Assembly (NCBI RefSeq): GCF_029953285.1
Contig: NZ_JASAOI010000065.1
Coordinates: 36,031-100,030 of the forward strand
DNA: 64,000 bases
Source: Yinghuangia seranimata
Lineage (GTDB): Bacteria; Actinomycetota; Actinomycetes; Streptomycetales; Streptomycetaceae
Reading direction: 5' to 3'
Part shown: in pieces, positions 54,320 to 64,000 of the stretch
How the letters are laid out: each line of letters begins with the position of its first letter
Position numbering within the stretch: position 1 is the stretch's first letter
Notes under the pieces: generated by a model
The model's database searches: none
What the model was told of the DNA's origin: nothing
What the model saw: the letters and a program-made list of their open reading frames with translations, nothing else
Position numbers and translations under genes: made by a program

Positions 54320-54352
54320 AGTTTTTCCCGCCCGCCGTCACCCAGCCGTCAC
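54320..54352 (-). promoter_or_regulatory. SARP-type promoter in front of the sheath gene
   Basis: Read leftwards, GTGACGGC occurs twice (54352-54345 and 54341-54334), start to start 11 bp apart, followed by exactly 8 bp and AAAACT (54325-54320) as -10. SARP activators are known to bind heptamer direct repeats of 11-bp period placed 8 bp from the -10. The element overlaps the SARP gene stop codon. Confidence 0.55.
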
Positions 54353-55138
54353 ACCGACATCACTCCGGTTCGTCCGAGCGGGTGGAATCGGCAGCGAGAC
54401 CGCCGCGAGCGCGCCCGCCGGCACCATCGCGGCCAGGCGCGCGCTCGGTGCCACCCCCAACTCCCGGCCCAGCAAGGCCCGGTACGCCTCGTAGTGGCGC
54501 ACCGCCTCGCACATGTTCCCCTCGGCGACGTGCACGGCGATCACCGCGCGGTGCGCGCTCTCCCGCAGCGGCTCGAGCCGCACCGAAGCGAACGCGGCCT
54601 CCAGCGCGGCCGTGAACCGGCCCTGCCCGACCAGTCGCGCCGACAGCCCCTCCAGCGCGTGGAGCCGCAACTGCCGCAGCCGCTCCCGCTCGTGCAGCAC
54701 CCACTCGTCGTACCAGCCGGGCAGCAGCTCGCCGCCCGCCAGCACCCGGCCGCCGTGCTCGTCGACCGCGTAAGGAGCCTCGATCTGCGTCCGCGTGAGC
54801 CCGTCGGCGCCCGCGAGCAGCAGCGCGCTCTCGACCAGGTCCCGCACGTCGACCACAACGGACTCGTTCAGCGCCAGGACTTCCGGTTCGCAGGTGACGA
54901 GCGGTCCGGGCAGCCGGTGCAGCCGCCATAACGCGGTCCGCAAGCTCCCCATGGCGTGCGCCTCGCTCGCGTCCGGCCAGAGCACTCCGGCCAGTTCCGC
55001 GCGCGGCACCCGGCCGTGGATGCCGAGGTAGGCGAGCAGCCGGCGCCCCGGGCCCGTCGTCACGCGCGGGTCCGGCCCTCCGTCGCGGGTCAGCCGGAAT
55101 CCCCCGAGCAGGCAAAGGCGTACCGCAGACATGCGCAT
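54338..55138 (-). CDS. SARP-family (BTAD) transcriptional regulator
   Basis: The 266-aa product has an OmpR-like winged helix (VRLCLLGGFRLTRD; GRRLLAYLGIHGRVPRAELA; VLWPDASEAHAMGSLRTALW; LALNESVVVDVRDL), then the bacterial transcriptional activation domain (LHERERLRQLRLHALEGLSA; SVRLEPLRESAHRAVIAVHV). No AAA or TPR extension is present, so it is a small SARP. It is encoded just ahead of the sheath gene on the same strand and is the likely activator of the cluster. ATG 55138 or ATG 55132 may be the start. Confidence 0.88.
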   Translation of the reverse strand: MRMSAVRLCLLGGFRLTRDGGPDPRVTTGPGRRLLAYLGIHGRVPRAELAGVLWPDASEAHAMGSLRTALWRLHRLPGPLVTCEPEVLALNESVVVDVRDLVESALLLAGADGLTRTQIEAPYAVDEHGGRVLAGGELLPGWYDEWVLHERERLRQLRLHALEGLSARLVGQGRFTAALEAAFASVRLEPLRESAHRAVIAVHVAEGNMCEAVRHYEAYRALLGRELGVAPSARLAAMVPAGALAAVSLPIPPARTNRSDVGVTAG

Positions 55139-55194
55139 CAGCTCCCCCGTGCCGACCGCCGCGGTGCCGCACCGCCGGACGGTCGGATCAGTGA

Positions 55195-55224
55195 CAATTG
55201 CCCCTCAATTGCACCACGGATCAT
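55195..55224 (+). promoter_or_regulatory. 11-bp-period CAATTGC repeats and -10-like site
   Basis: CAATTGC occurs at 55195-55201 and 55206-55212 (period 11 bp), followed 6 bp later by GATCAT (55219-55224). It lies between the SARP gene and the divergent DUF4157 gene. The geometry resembles a SARP site but the sequence differs from the repeats at the sheath promoter. CAATTG is palindromic, so the direction is ambiguous. Confidence 0.4.
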
Positions 55225-55294
55225 GACCGGCAAGTACTAATCCATCCGAGTGAATCCCTTGTCGCCCGCTTGATCCCGATGTGACCATGACGAG

Positions 55295-57131
55295 ATGGCA
55301 GCCAGCTACGCCCAGGCCCCCTCCGCGCGGACCGCCGAGAACACCAAGCAGAAGAACGGGCCGTGCGCGTGCGGCAGCCGGTGCTCGTGCCACGGCGGCG
55401 CCACGAACACGCAAGCAAGGCGGGCACCCGAACAGGCCGCCGATCCGCTGGGGATGCTGCACGCGTCCAGCCCGGCCCCGCTCGCCGACCCGCTGCGCCG
55501 CGCGCTGGAACCGCGGTTCGGCACCGACCTCGGCGACGTACGCCTGCACACCGGCCACGAGGCCGCGGCCTCGGCCCGGGCGCTCGGCGCGAGGGCGTGG
55601 ACCAGCGGCCGCGACATCGCCTTCGGGGAGCGGCAGTTCGCGCCCGGGACGCGGCCGGGCATGCGCCTGCTCGTCCACGAGCTGAGCCATGTCATCCAGC
55701 AGCGCGGCCAGGGCGACCACCGGCCGGGCGGCGCGTGGCGGGTCTCCGACCCCGCCGAGGCGTCCGAACGCGCGGCCGACCACGCGGCGTCGGCGGTGCT
55801 CGACGGCGGACGGGCCCACGTGGCGCCGACCGCCCGCTCGGGGGTCAGCGTGATCGCGCGGTCGCCACGGGAAGGCACCGCGGTCACCGTCGACACACTC
55901 GACGAGAAATCCCCTCCGCACCCCGGCGCGTTCGGCACCTGGGAGGGCGAGGTCAGGCGCACCACGTTCGCCACCGCCGAGGACGCCGAGCGAGAGCTCC
56001 ACGGCAAGAAGGTGACGCACCTTCACGACGCGGCCATGAACGTCACCTGGGATCCCTCGACCTGTGAGGTGATCGTCCCGATCAAGGTCAACGTGCGCGG
56101 CGCCCGGAAGGGTGAACTGAAATACCTCGAGCCGGGTCTCGTCCCCGCCGACACCACGGACGCCAACCTCATCAGCCGTGTCGGCGACGGTTTCACCAGG
56201 GAGCTGGAGACCTTCTTCAGCCAGTGGTACACCGTCGAGTGGTCGGGCTGCCCCACCGGCGGAAAGACGCCTTGCGTGGGAAAGCACATGCCGATCAGGG
56301 TGCAGGTCATCAGGGGCGGCGGCACTCCGGACTACGACATCGCGGTCAGCCATCTTCGCGGGCGGTCGTTCGTCTACCCGACCCTGGCCGGCGGGCACTC
56401 CGGCAGCGCCGTGCTCTACGGCGACGACGTCCGGACCTGGCGGCACGAGGCCGGGCACCTGGCCCTGCGGGCCGGTGACGAGTACCTCGAACCGGAGAAG
56501 TCCCTTCAGGACCCGGCGACCAACGCCAACCCGGCGCGCGTGTTCGGGGACGACTGGTCCTACATGAACCGGCAGGGCGTGTTCGGCGACCTGTCGCTGC
56601 TGCACCGGCGGCATTACAGCTTCGCGACCGCGTTCCTCAACGCGGTCGCGGTCCAGAACGGCTGGCCCTGCCGCGCCGAACTACGGGAGCTCGCACGCCC
56701 GCAGGTGGCCGCGTTCGACATCAGTGTCGGCGCCGGCTACTCGACGTACGCGGGCGGTTCCTTCAACTTCGACGTCGGCGCGGGGATCGCCCTGTCACAG
56801 GACCGCCTCCGGGAACTGAACGTCCTGCTCAGCGCCCACGGCCAGCTGTTGGTCGCGGAGAAGCGCGCGGCACTGCTCGCAGGCGTGCGGTTCGGGATCG
56901 CGCACACCAACCATCCGTCGAGCGGCGGCTTCACCTGGGGCGGTTTCGGTGAGAGCGGCGTCGTCCACGAGGCGTTCGGGGGATCCGACCCGACCGGCGC
57001 GTACCTCAGCGGAGGGCTCTCGGCGGGCTACAGGTGGGGGTACCAGAGCGGCGGCGTCGGCGTGCTCGGCGTCGAGGGCGCCGCCACGATGCGCCTCGAC
57101 GCCCCCGCCGAGCACTGGTTCCGTCTGGGCG

Positions 57132-57154
<23 letters not shown>
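55295..57154 (+). CDS. DUF4157 (eCIS core domain) protein with second metalloprotease motif; candidate payload
   Basis: The 619-aa product has three parts. Residues 50-180 are a DUF4157 domain: PLRRALEPRFGTDLGDVRLH and LLVHELSHVIQQ with HExxH at 128-132. Residues about 190-480 hold a second zinc-protease motif WRHEAGHLALRAGDEYLEP (HEAGH 384-388). Residues about 485-619 are Gly-rich alternating beta strands (SVGAGYSTYAGGSFNF; FRLGVTLGARF). A Cys cluster CACGSRCSCHGG lies at 24-35. DUF4157 recurs beside eCIS loci and in their cargo. No signal peptide is present, as expected of a loaded effector. The start has only a weak ribosome site. The 3' end overlaps the convergent ABC gene by 23 bp. Confidence 0.82.
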
Positions 57155-58961
<1,807 letters not shown>

Positions 58962-59067
58962 GTGTCCCCTCCAACGGCTTGGCAGGCGGTGGGTCCATGC
59001 TGCCGGATCGGGGCGAACAGGGCGATTGAATAACCGCGTTCCAGAATTGAACGGCCGTTGCACAGGG

Positions 59068-62000
59068 TTACTTGAGGACGCCGCGGCGGAAGAGGACGAA
59101 GACGAGGGTCCCCGCGCCGCCCGCGCCGGAGAGCAGCCAGCCCGCGGCGGCGTCCACCTCCGGGCCGGTGCCGGGCAGGTCCGCGATGATCCGGCTGACG
59201 AAGAATCCGGCCGCGGTGCCGACGGCGCTCCACCCGACGGCCGCACGGACGTGCGGATGCCTTTGGAGCCAGGCGTCGAGCCCCTTGAGCGGCTTCCCGA
59301 TCATCCAGTCGAAGACCAGGCCGACCGCGCGCCCCAGCCGCCTCCGGCCCGCCGGACGCAGGCCGAACACCCATACGGCTTCAAGGAGTCCGACAGCGAG
59401 CACGCACCCGCCGATGAGCGGGAACGACATGTCGTCCCAGCCGGTGGCCCAGGCGACCAGCCCGGCGGCGAACCAGCCACCGACGACCGCCGGCCAGGCA
59501 CGCGCGGCGACCCACAGCAGCGCCGTCCCGACAGCGCGCAGCGCGCGGCCGAGCAACCGCGCCGGGCGGGTCCGGGTCGCCGCGATCGCCGCCGAGCCGA
59601 TGCGGCCCAGTGCCCGGCTCGGCGCCGACATGCCCCACCAGCGGCGCAGCACCGCCGCGTCGGCCGCTTCTCCGCCGCCGGGTCGGGAGGCCCCGCCCTG
59701 CCACGCGGGCGCGTCGCGGACGGTGACCACCCCGTCGGGCCCGACGGCCGCCGCGTCCCGCTCGTCGAGCCCCGCGACGAAGTCCCGGAACTCCGTGTGC
59801 ACGAAGCGGTATCCGCCGCCCACACGGGTCAGGAGCGCGCGCTCGGACGCGTCGTCGAGGAAGCGTGCCAGCCGCCACGGCAGCACGCCACGTGCCGCCA
59901 GCGACCAGCGCGTCGACCAGTACGTCAGCCAGGTCCGCGCCGGACCGCTGCCGACGAGCAGCGCGAACGCCGCCAGCGCCACGGCAGCCGTCCCGGCGAG
60001 CGGCCCGCCGAGCCACCCGACCGCGGCCGACGCGACACCGGCCCCGCCCGCGAACGCCGCGCAGACCAGCAGCGACACCCGCCCGGAGGCGTGGAGCGCG
60101 GACGACGGTGAGGCGGGGGGCGATTCGCGGTCCGGCACCATCCCGTGCACCAGGGCGAACGCGGTCCCGCACACGAGCGTGCCGGGTAGCGCCCCCATCA
60201 GACCGTACGTGAAGCCGAACGTGACGCCGCCGGCCCAGCCGCCGACGAACGCGCCGACGACGCCTGCGACCAGCCCGACGTTCGTGCCGTCGAAGAGCCC
60301 GTCCGGCAGCGCGCCGAAAGCTTGGCCGAAGTACTCGTCGAGCTCCGGCCAGCCCCGCGCGAGCGTTTCCAGGTCGAGGGCGTGCGACCAGGGGGTGTCG
60401 ACGCCGCCGACCGTCCCGCCCACCGCGGCGCCGAGCGCGAGGACGAGCAGCAGGCGCACCCGACTGCCGCTGCGCGCTTCGGCGTTCAGCAGCAGCGTGA
60501 GCAGGACGGCGGTGCCGGTGGCCGCGCCGGCGATGACCCAGAAGGCGATCATGTCGTTCGCGATCGAGCCGAGCACCAGCGCGGCGACCGCGAGTATCCC
60601 CAGCGTCAGCGCGACCGCCTGGAGGGCGCCCCGGCCCGCCGCGCGCCACGACCAGGTCCAGCGCGCCCAGGCCGGTTCGGGCAGCACCTCGAAGCCGCGG
60701 CCGAGCGCGAACGCGAGCGTGCCGGCCGCCGCGAACCGGGTCCCGTCGTCCCCCATCGCGAGCAGGCCGGCGGCGGTGAACAGCGGTGCCGCCACAAGGG
60801 CGAACATCAGCAGGGGAACGGCCATCGCCATGACGGTGCGCGCCCGTTCCCCCGCACTCGGCCGCCATGGCGGACGCGCGGCGTAGCCGTCGTCGATCCA
60901 GGTCGGGGTGATCCAGTCCGGGTAGAAGACGCCTTCGCCGCGGGCCGCCATCAGGCGGGCCAGCGGCACAAGGCCGCGCACGGCGGCCAGGGTCGTCACA
61001 GCCGTCGCGCGCCCGACACCGGGGAGCAGTCCGCGTGGGCGCAGCATGAGTTGTTCGAGATAGCGGTGGTAGAGGTGGGCACGGCGTTCGTCGGCGGTGC
61101 CGCGCGGCAGGGTGTCCGGGTCGGCGTCGCGGAGCGCGCTAGCCGCGATGCCCAGCATGAGCGGCGTGGTGAGGATCTCGGCGAGTACGTCGTCGTCGCG
61201 CACGGCGTCGCGCAGCGCGGTGAAGTCGTCCGGGGACTCCGATAATCGGCGCAGCACGGTGTCGCGGTCGAGCGGTTCGACCGCCACGGCGTGGCGCACC
61301 TTGAGCGGCGGACCGTCGCGGTACTCCTCTTCGCGGCAGGTGACGACGATGCCGACGGCGCTGTACGCCGGGTCCGCGAAGAAGGCCGCGATCTGGGCTC
61401 GGGCGTCCCGGCGCCGTACCGCCGGGAGTTCGTCGAGTCCGTCGAGCATGAGGAACAGGCCGCCGCTGGAGAGCCATGCAACGGCGTCGGCGCGCAGGAC
61501 GCCGTAGTGGCTGCCGATCTCTTCGACCAGCCAGTCGGCGAACGGCGTTTCGGAATCGCGCCAGTCCTGGAGCAGCAGCGGCAGCGGAACCACGGCGCCG
61601 CGGTCGGGGTAGGCGGCGTCGACAAGGCGGTCCGCCAGGGCGAGCAGCAGGGTCGTCTTGCCCGCGCCGGGGGCGCCGACGATGAGCAGGCGCCTGCGGT
61701 CGGGCGGGACGAGGTAGCTGCGGTAGACCTCGTCGGCGGTGAGCGGCGGTCCGGGGGGCTCCGGCGGGGCGGCCCACCCGTCGTCGCGGGCCCAGGCGTG
61801 CGTGGCGAGGTCGCGCCGGAGGCGGCACGAGACGTCGAGGGGGACGGTGTCGAGGAACGACCGCTCCAGGGAGTCGTGGAGCCAGTCCTCGCGCACTCGG
61901 GCGAGCAGAGTGGCACGTGCTCGGTCGGGGATCCGCGCGAGCCCGGCCAGCCGGACGCCTTCCGACACCGCTTCGACGAAGTCCTGCCGCGTCGGGACGC

Positions 62001-62757
62001 CGAGCGGGTTCCACCCGGTCCCGCCGTGCACGGGCACCAGGGTTCCGTGCAGCCCCATCCGGGCGGCGGCTTCGCGGAACTCCCCTTCCCTCCAAAGTTG
62101 TTCGATGGGATGGGCGGTCAGCCGGCGGCCACCGTAGGCGGCCACCTTCGACACCTTGAGGACCACGCCGACCATGGCGCCCGCGGCGAACAGCGCCGAG
62201 CCCGAGAACCCGCCCCACGACTCGTGCCCGCCTCCGGCGCCGTGGGCGTCGACGGCGATCCGGTGGGCCTTGTGCAGGGCCAACGGCGCGACCTCGCCGA
62301 TGAGTTGGTCGGTGTCGCGGAGCCGCCCCGCCGCGGCGCGGGCCGGGAAGCCGACCGCGGTGCAGGACACGGGGGCCGGGCCCTCCAGGCGTCCCCACGG
62401 GACCTCGGGCACGGGGTCCGGCACGAGCGCGTCGTCCGCCTCCAGCAGCGCGACGTCGTACGCCTCGCCGAACCACACCACGCGGGCGGGCACGTACGGC
62501 GATCCGCTCGGTGCGGACGCGGAACGCACCTGGAGCACCGAACCTCGGCGGCCACCCTCACCGGCACCGTCGCCGGGCGCGACGGCACGCTTCACGACGT
62601 GCCACGCGGTCAGCACGGCCCGGCCGCCGACGGCGTATCCCGATCCGAAGTCGCCTTTGCCGTCGGCGTGCTCGACCCAGAGCTGCACGACCCGCGCGGG
62701 GTCCGGCGGCCCGTCGGGCGCGGTCGCGCCGCCCACCGGCCGCCCCCCACCACCCAT
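59068..62757 (-). CDS. Trypsin-like protease - NACHT ATPase - multi-TM protein
   Basis: The 1229-aa product has three parts. Residues 25-230 form a trypsin-like domain with a plausible triad: H53 in LTAWHVV, D101 in AYDVALLEAD, S185 in GFSGS. Residues about 350-620 are a NACHT NTPase: Walker A GAPGAGKTTLL (K367), Walker B LFLMLDGLDELP, then VVTCREEEY. Residues about 650-1229 hold about 14 hydrophobic helices in two blocks around a soluble piece (FVHTEFRDFVAGLDERDAAA). It resembles bacterial NLR/STAND immune sensors with a protease effector, here membrane-tethered. ATG 62757 is preferred because TACGAT ends 7 nt upstream; ATG 62766 is the alternative. Confidence 0.82.
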   Translation of the reverse strand: MGGGGRPVGGATAPDGPPDPARVVQLWVEHADGKGDFGSGYAVGGRAVLTAWHVVKRAVAPGDGAGEGGRRGSVLQVRSASAPSGSPYVPARVVWFGEAYDVALLEADDALVPDPVPEVPWGRLEGPAPVSCTAVGFPARAAAGRLRDTDQLIGEVAPLALHKAHRIAVDAHGAGGGHESWGGFSGSALFAAGAMVGVVLKVSKVAAYGGRRLTAHPIEQLWREGEFREAAARMGLHGTLVPVHGGTGWNPLGVPTRQDFVEAVSEGVRLAGLARIPDRARATLLARVREDWLHDSLERSFLDTVPLDVSCRLRRDLATHAWARDDGWAAPPEPPGPPLTADEVYRSYLVPPDRRRLLIVGAPGAGKTTLLLALADRLVDAAYPDRGAVVPLPLLLQDWRDSETPFADWLVEEIGSHYGVLRADAVAWLSSGGLFLMLDGLDELPAVRRRDARAQIAAFFADPAYSAVGIVVTCREEEYRDGPPLKVRHAVAVEPLDRDTVLRRLSESPDDFTALRDAVRDDDVLAEILTTPLMLGIAASALRDADPDTLPRGTADERRAHLYHRYLEQLMLRPRGLLPGVGRATAVTTLAAVRGLVPLARLMAARGEGVFYPDWITPTWIDDGYAARPPWRPSAGERARTVMAMAVPLLMFALVAAPLFTAAGLLAMGDDGTRFAAAGTLAFALGRGFEVLPEPAWARWTWSWRAAGRGALQAVALTLGILAVAALVLGSIANDMIAFWVIAGAATGTAVLLTLLLNAEARSGSRVRLLLVLALGAAVGGTVGGVDTPWSHALDLETLARGWPELDEYFGQAFGALPDGLFDGTNVGLVAGVVGAFVGGWAGGVTFGFTYGLMGALPGTLVCGTAFALVHGMVPDRESPPASPSSALHASGRVSLLVCAAFAGGAGVASAAVGWLGGPLAGTAAVALAAFALLVGSGPARTWLTYWSTRWSLAARGVLPWRLARFLDDASERALLTRVGGGYRFVHTEFRDFVAGLDERDAAAVGPDGVVTVRDAPAWQGGASRPGGGEAADAAVLRRWWGMSAPSRALGRIGSAAIAATRTRPARLLGRALRAVGTALLWVAARAWPAVVGGWFAAGLVAWATGWDDMSFPLIGGCVLAVGLLEAVWVFGLRPAGRRRLGRAVGLVFDWMIGKPLKGLDAWLQRHPHVRAAVGWSAVGTAAGFFVSRIIADLPGTGPEVDAAAGWLLSGAGGAGTLVFVLFRRGVLK

Positions 62758-62764
62758 ATCGCCC

Positions 62765-62770
62765 ATCGTA
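62765..62770 (-). promoter_or_regulatory. -10 hexamer of the leaderless NACHT gene
   Basis: On the minus strand TACGAT is followed by 7 nt and ATG 62757, with no ribosome site. The rest of the gap 62771-62975 shows no further gene. Confidence 0.4.
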
Positions 62771-62991
62771 GTTGAGCAACACCCGGGCGGGGCGCGGTTG
62801 ATGGACATGCGCGCAGGGCCTCGCGGGCGCGGATCGTACCGGTCGCGGGCGGCCCGGTCCCGAGGTCGCGGATTCTCGTCTGGCGTGACGACGCGGCTGC
62901 GTAGCGTCCGCAGCGACCGGTGGGGCGAAGGCCCTCCGCGTCGCACCGACCATCGGACGAGATATCCGGACGGAAAAGGAGCGCAGCGCAG

Positions 62992-63366
62992 ATGAGCAAT
63001 GTCGAGACCATGCTCAAAGAGGCCCTGACCTCGATCGACGGCTGCCTGGGGGTGGCGCTCGTCGACTACACCAGCGGGATGCCGCTCGGCACCATGGGCG
63101 GCGGCAAGGAACTGGACCTGGGCGTCGCCTCGGCGGGCAACACCGACGTCATCCGGGCCAAGGTGCGCACCATGGAACTCCTCGGCATGAAGGACGAGAT
63201 CGAGGACGTGCTGATCACCCTCGGGAAGCAGTACCACCTGCTGCGGCTGCTGCGCGGCCGCGGCAAGGCGGGGCTGTTCCTGTACCTCGCGCTCGACAAG
63301 AACTCGGCCAACCTGGCCATGGCCCGCCATCAGCTCAAGCGCATCGAGGCCGAGCTGGAAGTCTGA
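62992..63366 (+). CDS. Roadblock/LC7-like small protein
   Basis: The 124-aa soluble protein is consistent with a roadblock/LC7 fold: an N-terminal helix (VETMLKEALTSIDGCLGVAL), a strand pair (VDYTSGMPLGTM), a central helix (DVIRAKVRTMELLGM), strands (VLITLGKQYHLLRLL; GLFLYLALDK) and a final helix. Such proteins regulate small GTPases; in actinomycetes they often sit in conservon operons, but no GTPase gene is visible here. ATG 62992 has AAGGAG about 10 nt upstream. It is divergent from the NACHT gene. Confidence 0.65.
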   Translation: MSNVETMLKEALTSIDGCLGVALVDYTSGMPLGTMGGGKELDLGVASAGNTDVIRAKVRTMELLGMKDEIEDVLITLGKQYHLLRLLRGRGKAGLFLYLALDKNSANLAMARHQLKRIEAELEV

Positions 63367-63401
63367 CGTGACCCGGCTTCCGGGGCTCCGCACGCCCTGC
63401 G

Positions 63402-63419
63402 ATTGAAGACTTCTTCAAT
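63402..63419. promoter_or_regulatory. ArsR-type operator palindrome
   Basis: ATTGAAGA CT TCTTCAAT is an 8-bp inverted repeat, AT-rich against its surroundings, about 95 bp before the ArsR-family gene. It overlaps a -35-like TTGAAG (63403-63408), with CATCGT at 63430-63435 or nearby as a weak -10. It probably mediates autorepression. Confidence 0.6.
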
Positions 63420-63515
63420 TCCCGACATCGTGATGGCTTGCCCTGCGGGGCGGGCGGACCCCGGAAGCGGAAGAATCGACGCACAGCCGTCGAAGCCAGC
63501 GGGAGCGTTTGCCGT

Positions 63516-63851
63516 ATGCAAGTCCCCCTGTACCAGGCCAAAGCCGAGTTCTTCCGCATGCTGGGACACCCGGTGCGCATCCGCGTGCTCGAACTGCTGC
63601 AGAACGGGCCCGTGCCGGTGCGGGACCTGCTGAACGAGATCGACATCGAGCCGTCCAACCTGTCCCAGCAGCTGGCGGTGCTGCGCCGCTCGGGGATCGT
63701 CGTGTCGATCCGCGACGGCAACACCGTCAGCTACGCGCTCGCGGGCGGCGACGTGGCCGAGCTGCTGCGCGCCGCGCGCCGCATCCTCACCGAGCTGCTG
63801 GTCGGCCAGACCGAATTGCTGGCCGAACTCCGTCAGGCGGACGTCGGCTGA
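63516..63851 (+). CDS. ArsR-family winged-helix regulator
   Basis: The 111-aa regulator has YQAKAEFFRMLGHPVRIRVL, the HTH VRDLLNEIDIEPSNLSQQLA with VLRRSGIVVSIRDGN, and a dimerisation helix at the C-terminus (AARRILTELLVGQTELLAEL). No Cys metal-binding motif (CxC) is present, so it is not a classical arsenic sensor. ATG 63516 follows GGGAG by about 10 nt. It lies directly before the next gene and may control it. Confidence 0.85.
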   Translation: MQVPLYQAKAEFFRMLGHPVRIRVLELLQNGPVPVRDLLNEIDIEPSNLSQQLAVLRRSGIVVSIRDGNTVSYALAGGDVAELLRAARRILTELLVGQTELLAELRQADVG

Positions 63852-63887
63852 CGGGGCGTCGGCTGACGGGAGGTCGGCGTCATCCAG

Positions 63888-63893
63888 TAGGTT
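63888..63893 (+). promoter_or_regulatory. -10 hexamer for the gene at 63900
   Basis: TAGGTT ends 6 nt before GTG 63900 without a ribosome site, matching the leaderless pattern seen elsewhere in the window. Confidence 0.35.
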
Positions 63894-63899
63894 GCCCGC

Positions 63900-64000
63900 G
63901 TGTCTGAGCGCGAGATGGGGGCCGGCGGGACGCCGGAGCCCGACAGAGACCCCGCACACGAGCCCGCGACGACCGGCGGCGACCCGCACGTGGGCGGCCC
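63900..64000 (+). CDS. Start of an unidentified gene, truncated by the window
   Basis: Only 33 codons are visible, beginning VSEREMGAGGTPEPDRDPAH. The segment is hydrophilic and disordered and does not identify a family. ArsR regulators of the preceding type are often followed by SulP-type anion transporters, which start with such a cytoplasmic segment, but nothing visible proves this here. Confidence 0.4.
   Translation, partial: MSEREMGAGGTPEPDRDPAHEPATTGGDPHVGG

Noticed and set aside
62758..63393. Upstream extension of the NACHT frame to 1441 codons
   Set aside because: It runs antisense through the roadblock-like gene; the first plausible starts are 62757 and 62766.

Overview
The window is very GC-rich DNA of an actinomycete. 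Evidence for this is the strong GC bias at third codon positions, frequent GTG starts, SARP/BTAD, SigE-type and LacI regulators, MalR/CebR-type sugar operons and a lone RsbW-like ATPase. The genus cannot be fixed from sequence alone. No complete tRNA, rRNA, CRISPR array, insertion sequence or integrase was seen.

Layout. 1-1.7 kb: start of an IclR-type regulator, an orphan hypothetical and a likely leaderless HTH regulator. 1.8-7.5 kb: a beta-glucoside/cellobiose uptake operon (binding lipoprotein, two permeases, GH1 beta-glucosidase, LacI repressor) with an 18-bp palindromic operator at its promoter and a U-tract terminator at its end. 7.6-13.9 kb: a malEFG-aglA-malR-type maltose/alpha-glucoside locus with its own CTGCAAG/CTTGCAG operator. 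Neither importer has a local ATPase gene, so both probably use a shared MsiK-type ATPase encoded elsewhere. 13.8-22.9 kb: acyltransferase, HtrA-like protease, RsbW-like kinase, a small protein coupled to glmS, a GlxA-type AraC regulator divergent from a saccharopine-dehydrogenase-like enzyme, and an STM4015-like LRR protein. 23-32.6 kb: an AbiEii-like nucleotidyltransferase overlapping an unknown partner, an Na+/solute symporter - sigma factor - membrane protein operon, DUF3311, cstA with its ybdD partner, and trmO.

32.9-57.2 kb is the centre of interest: a 17-gene contractile injection system (eCIS) read leftwards. Order: sheath, tube, Zn-ribbon baseplate protein, disordered protein, DUF4255 cap, AAA+ ATPase, small ORF, CIS-tube protein, LysM, late-control-D hub, gp5 spike, PAAR, gp25, baseplate J, second large baseplate protein, tail protein I and, after an intercistronic hairpin, a DUF6519/beta-helix protein. 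Most genes overlap by 1-14 bp. Immediately upstream is a SARP-type regulator. The sheath promoter carries 11-bp-periodic direct repeats 8 bp from a -10-like hexamer, the usual geometry of a SARP target. Divergent from the SARP is a three-part protein with a DUF4157 zinc motif, a second HEAGH metalloprotease motif and a glycine-rich beta-strand tail; it is the best candidate payload.

57-64 kb: an ABC exporter, a large trypsin-like/NACHT/multi-TM protein resembling bacterial NLR-type immune sensors, a roadblock/LC7-like protein, an ArsR-type regulator with an upstream palindrome, and the start of one further gene. Several genes in the window share a leaderless start: a TANNNT -10 hexamer 6-8 nt before the initiation codon.
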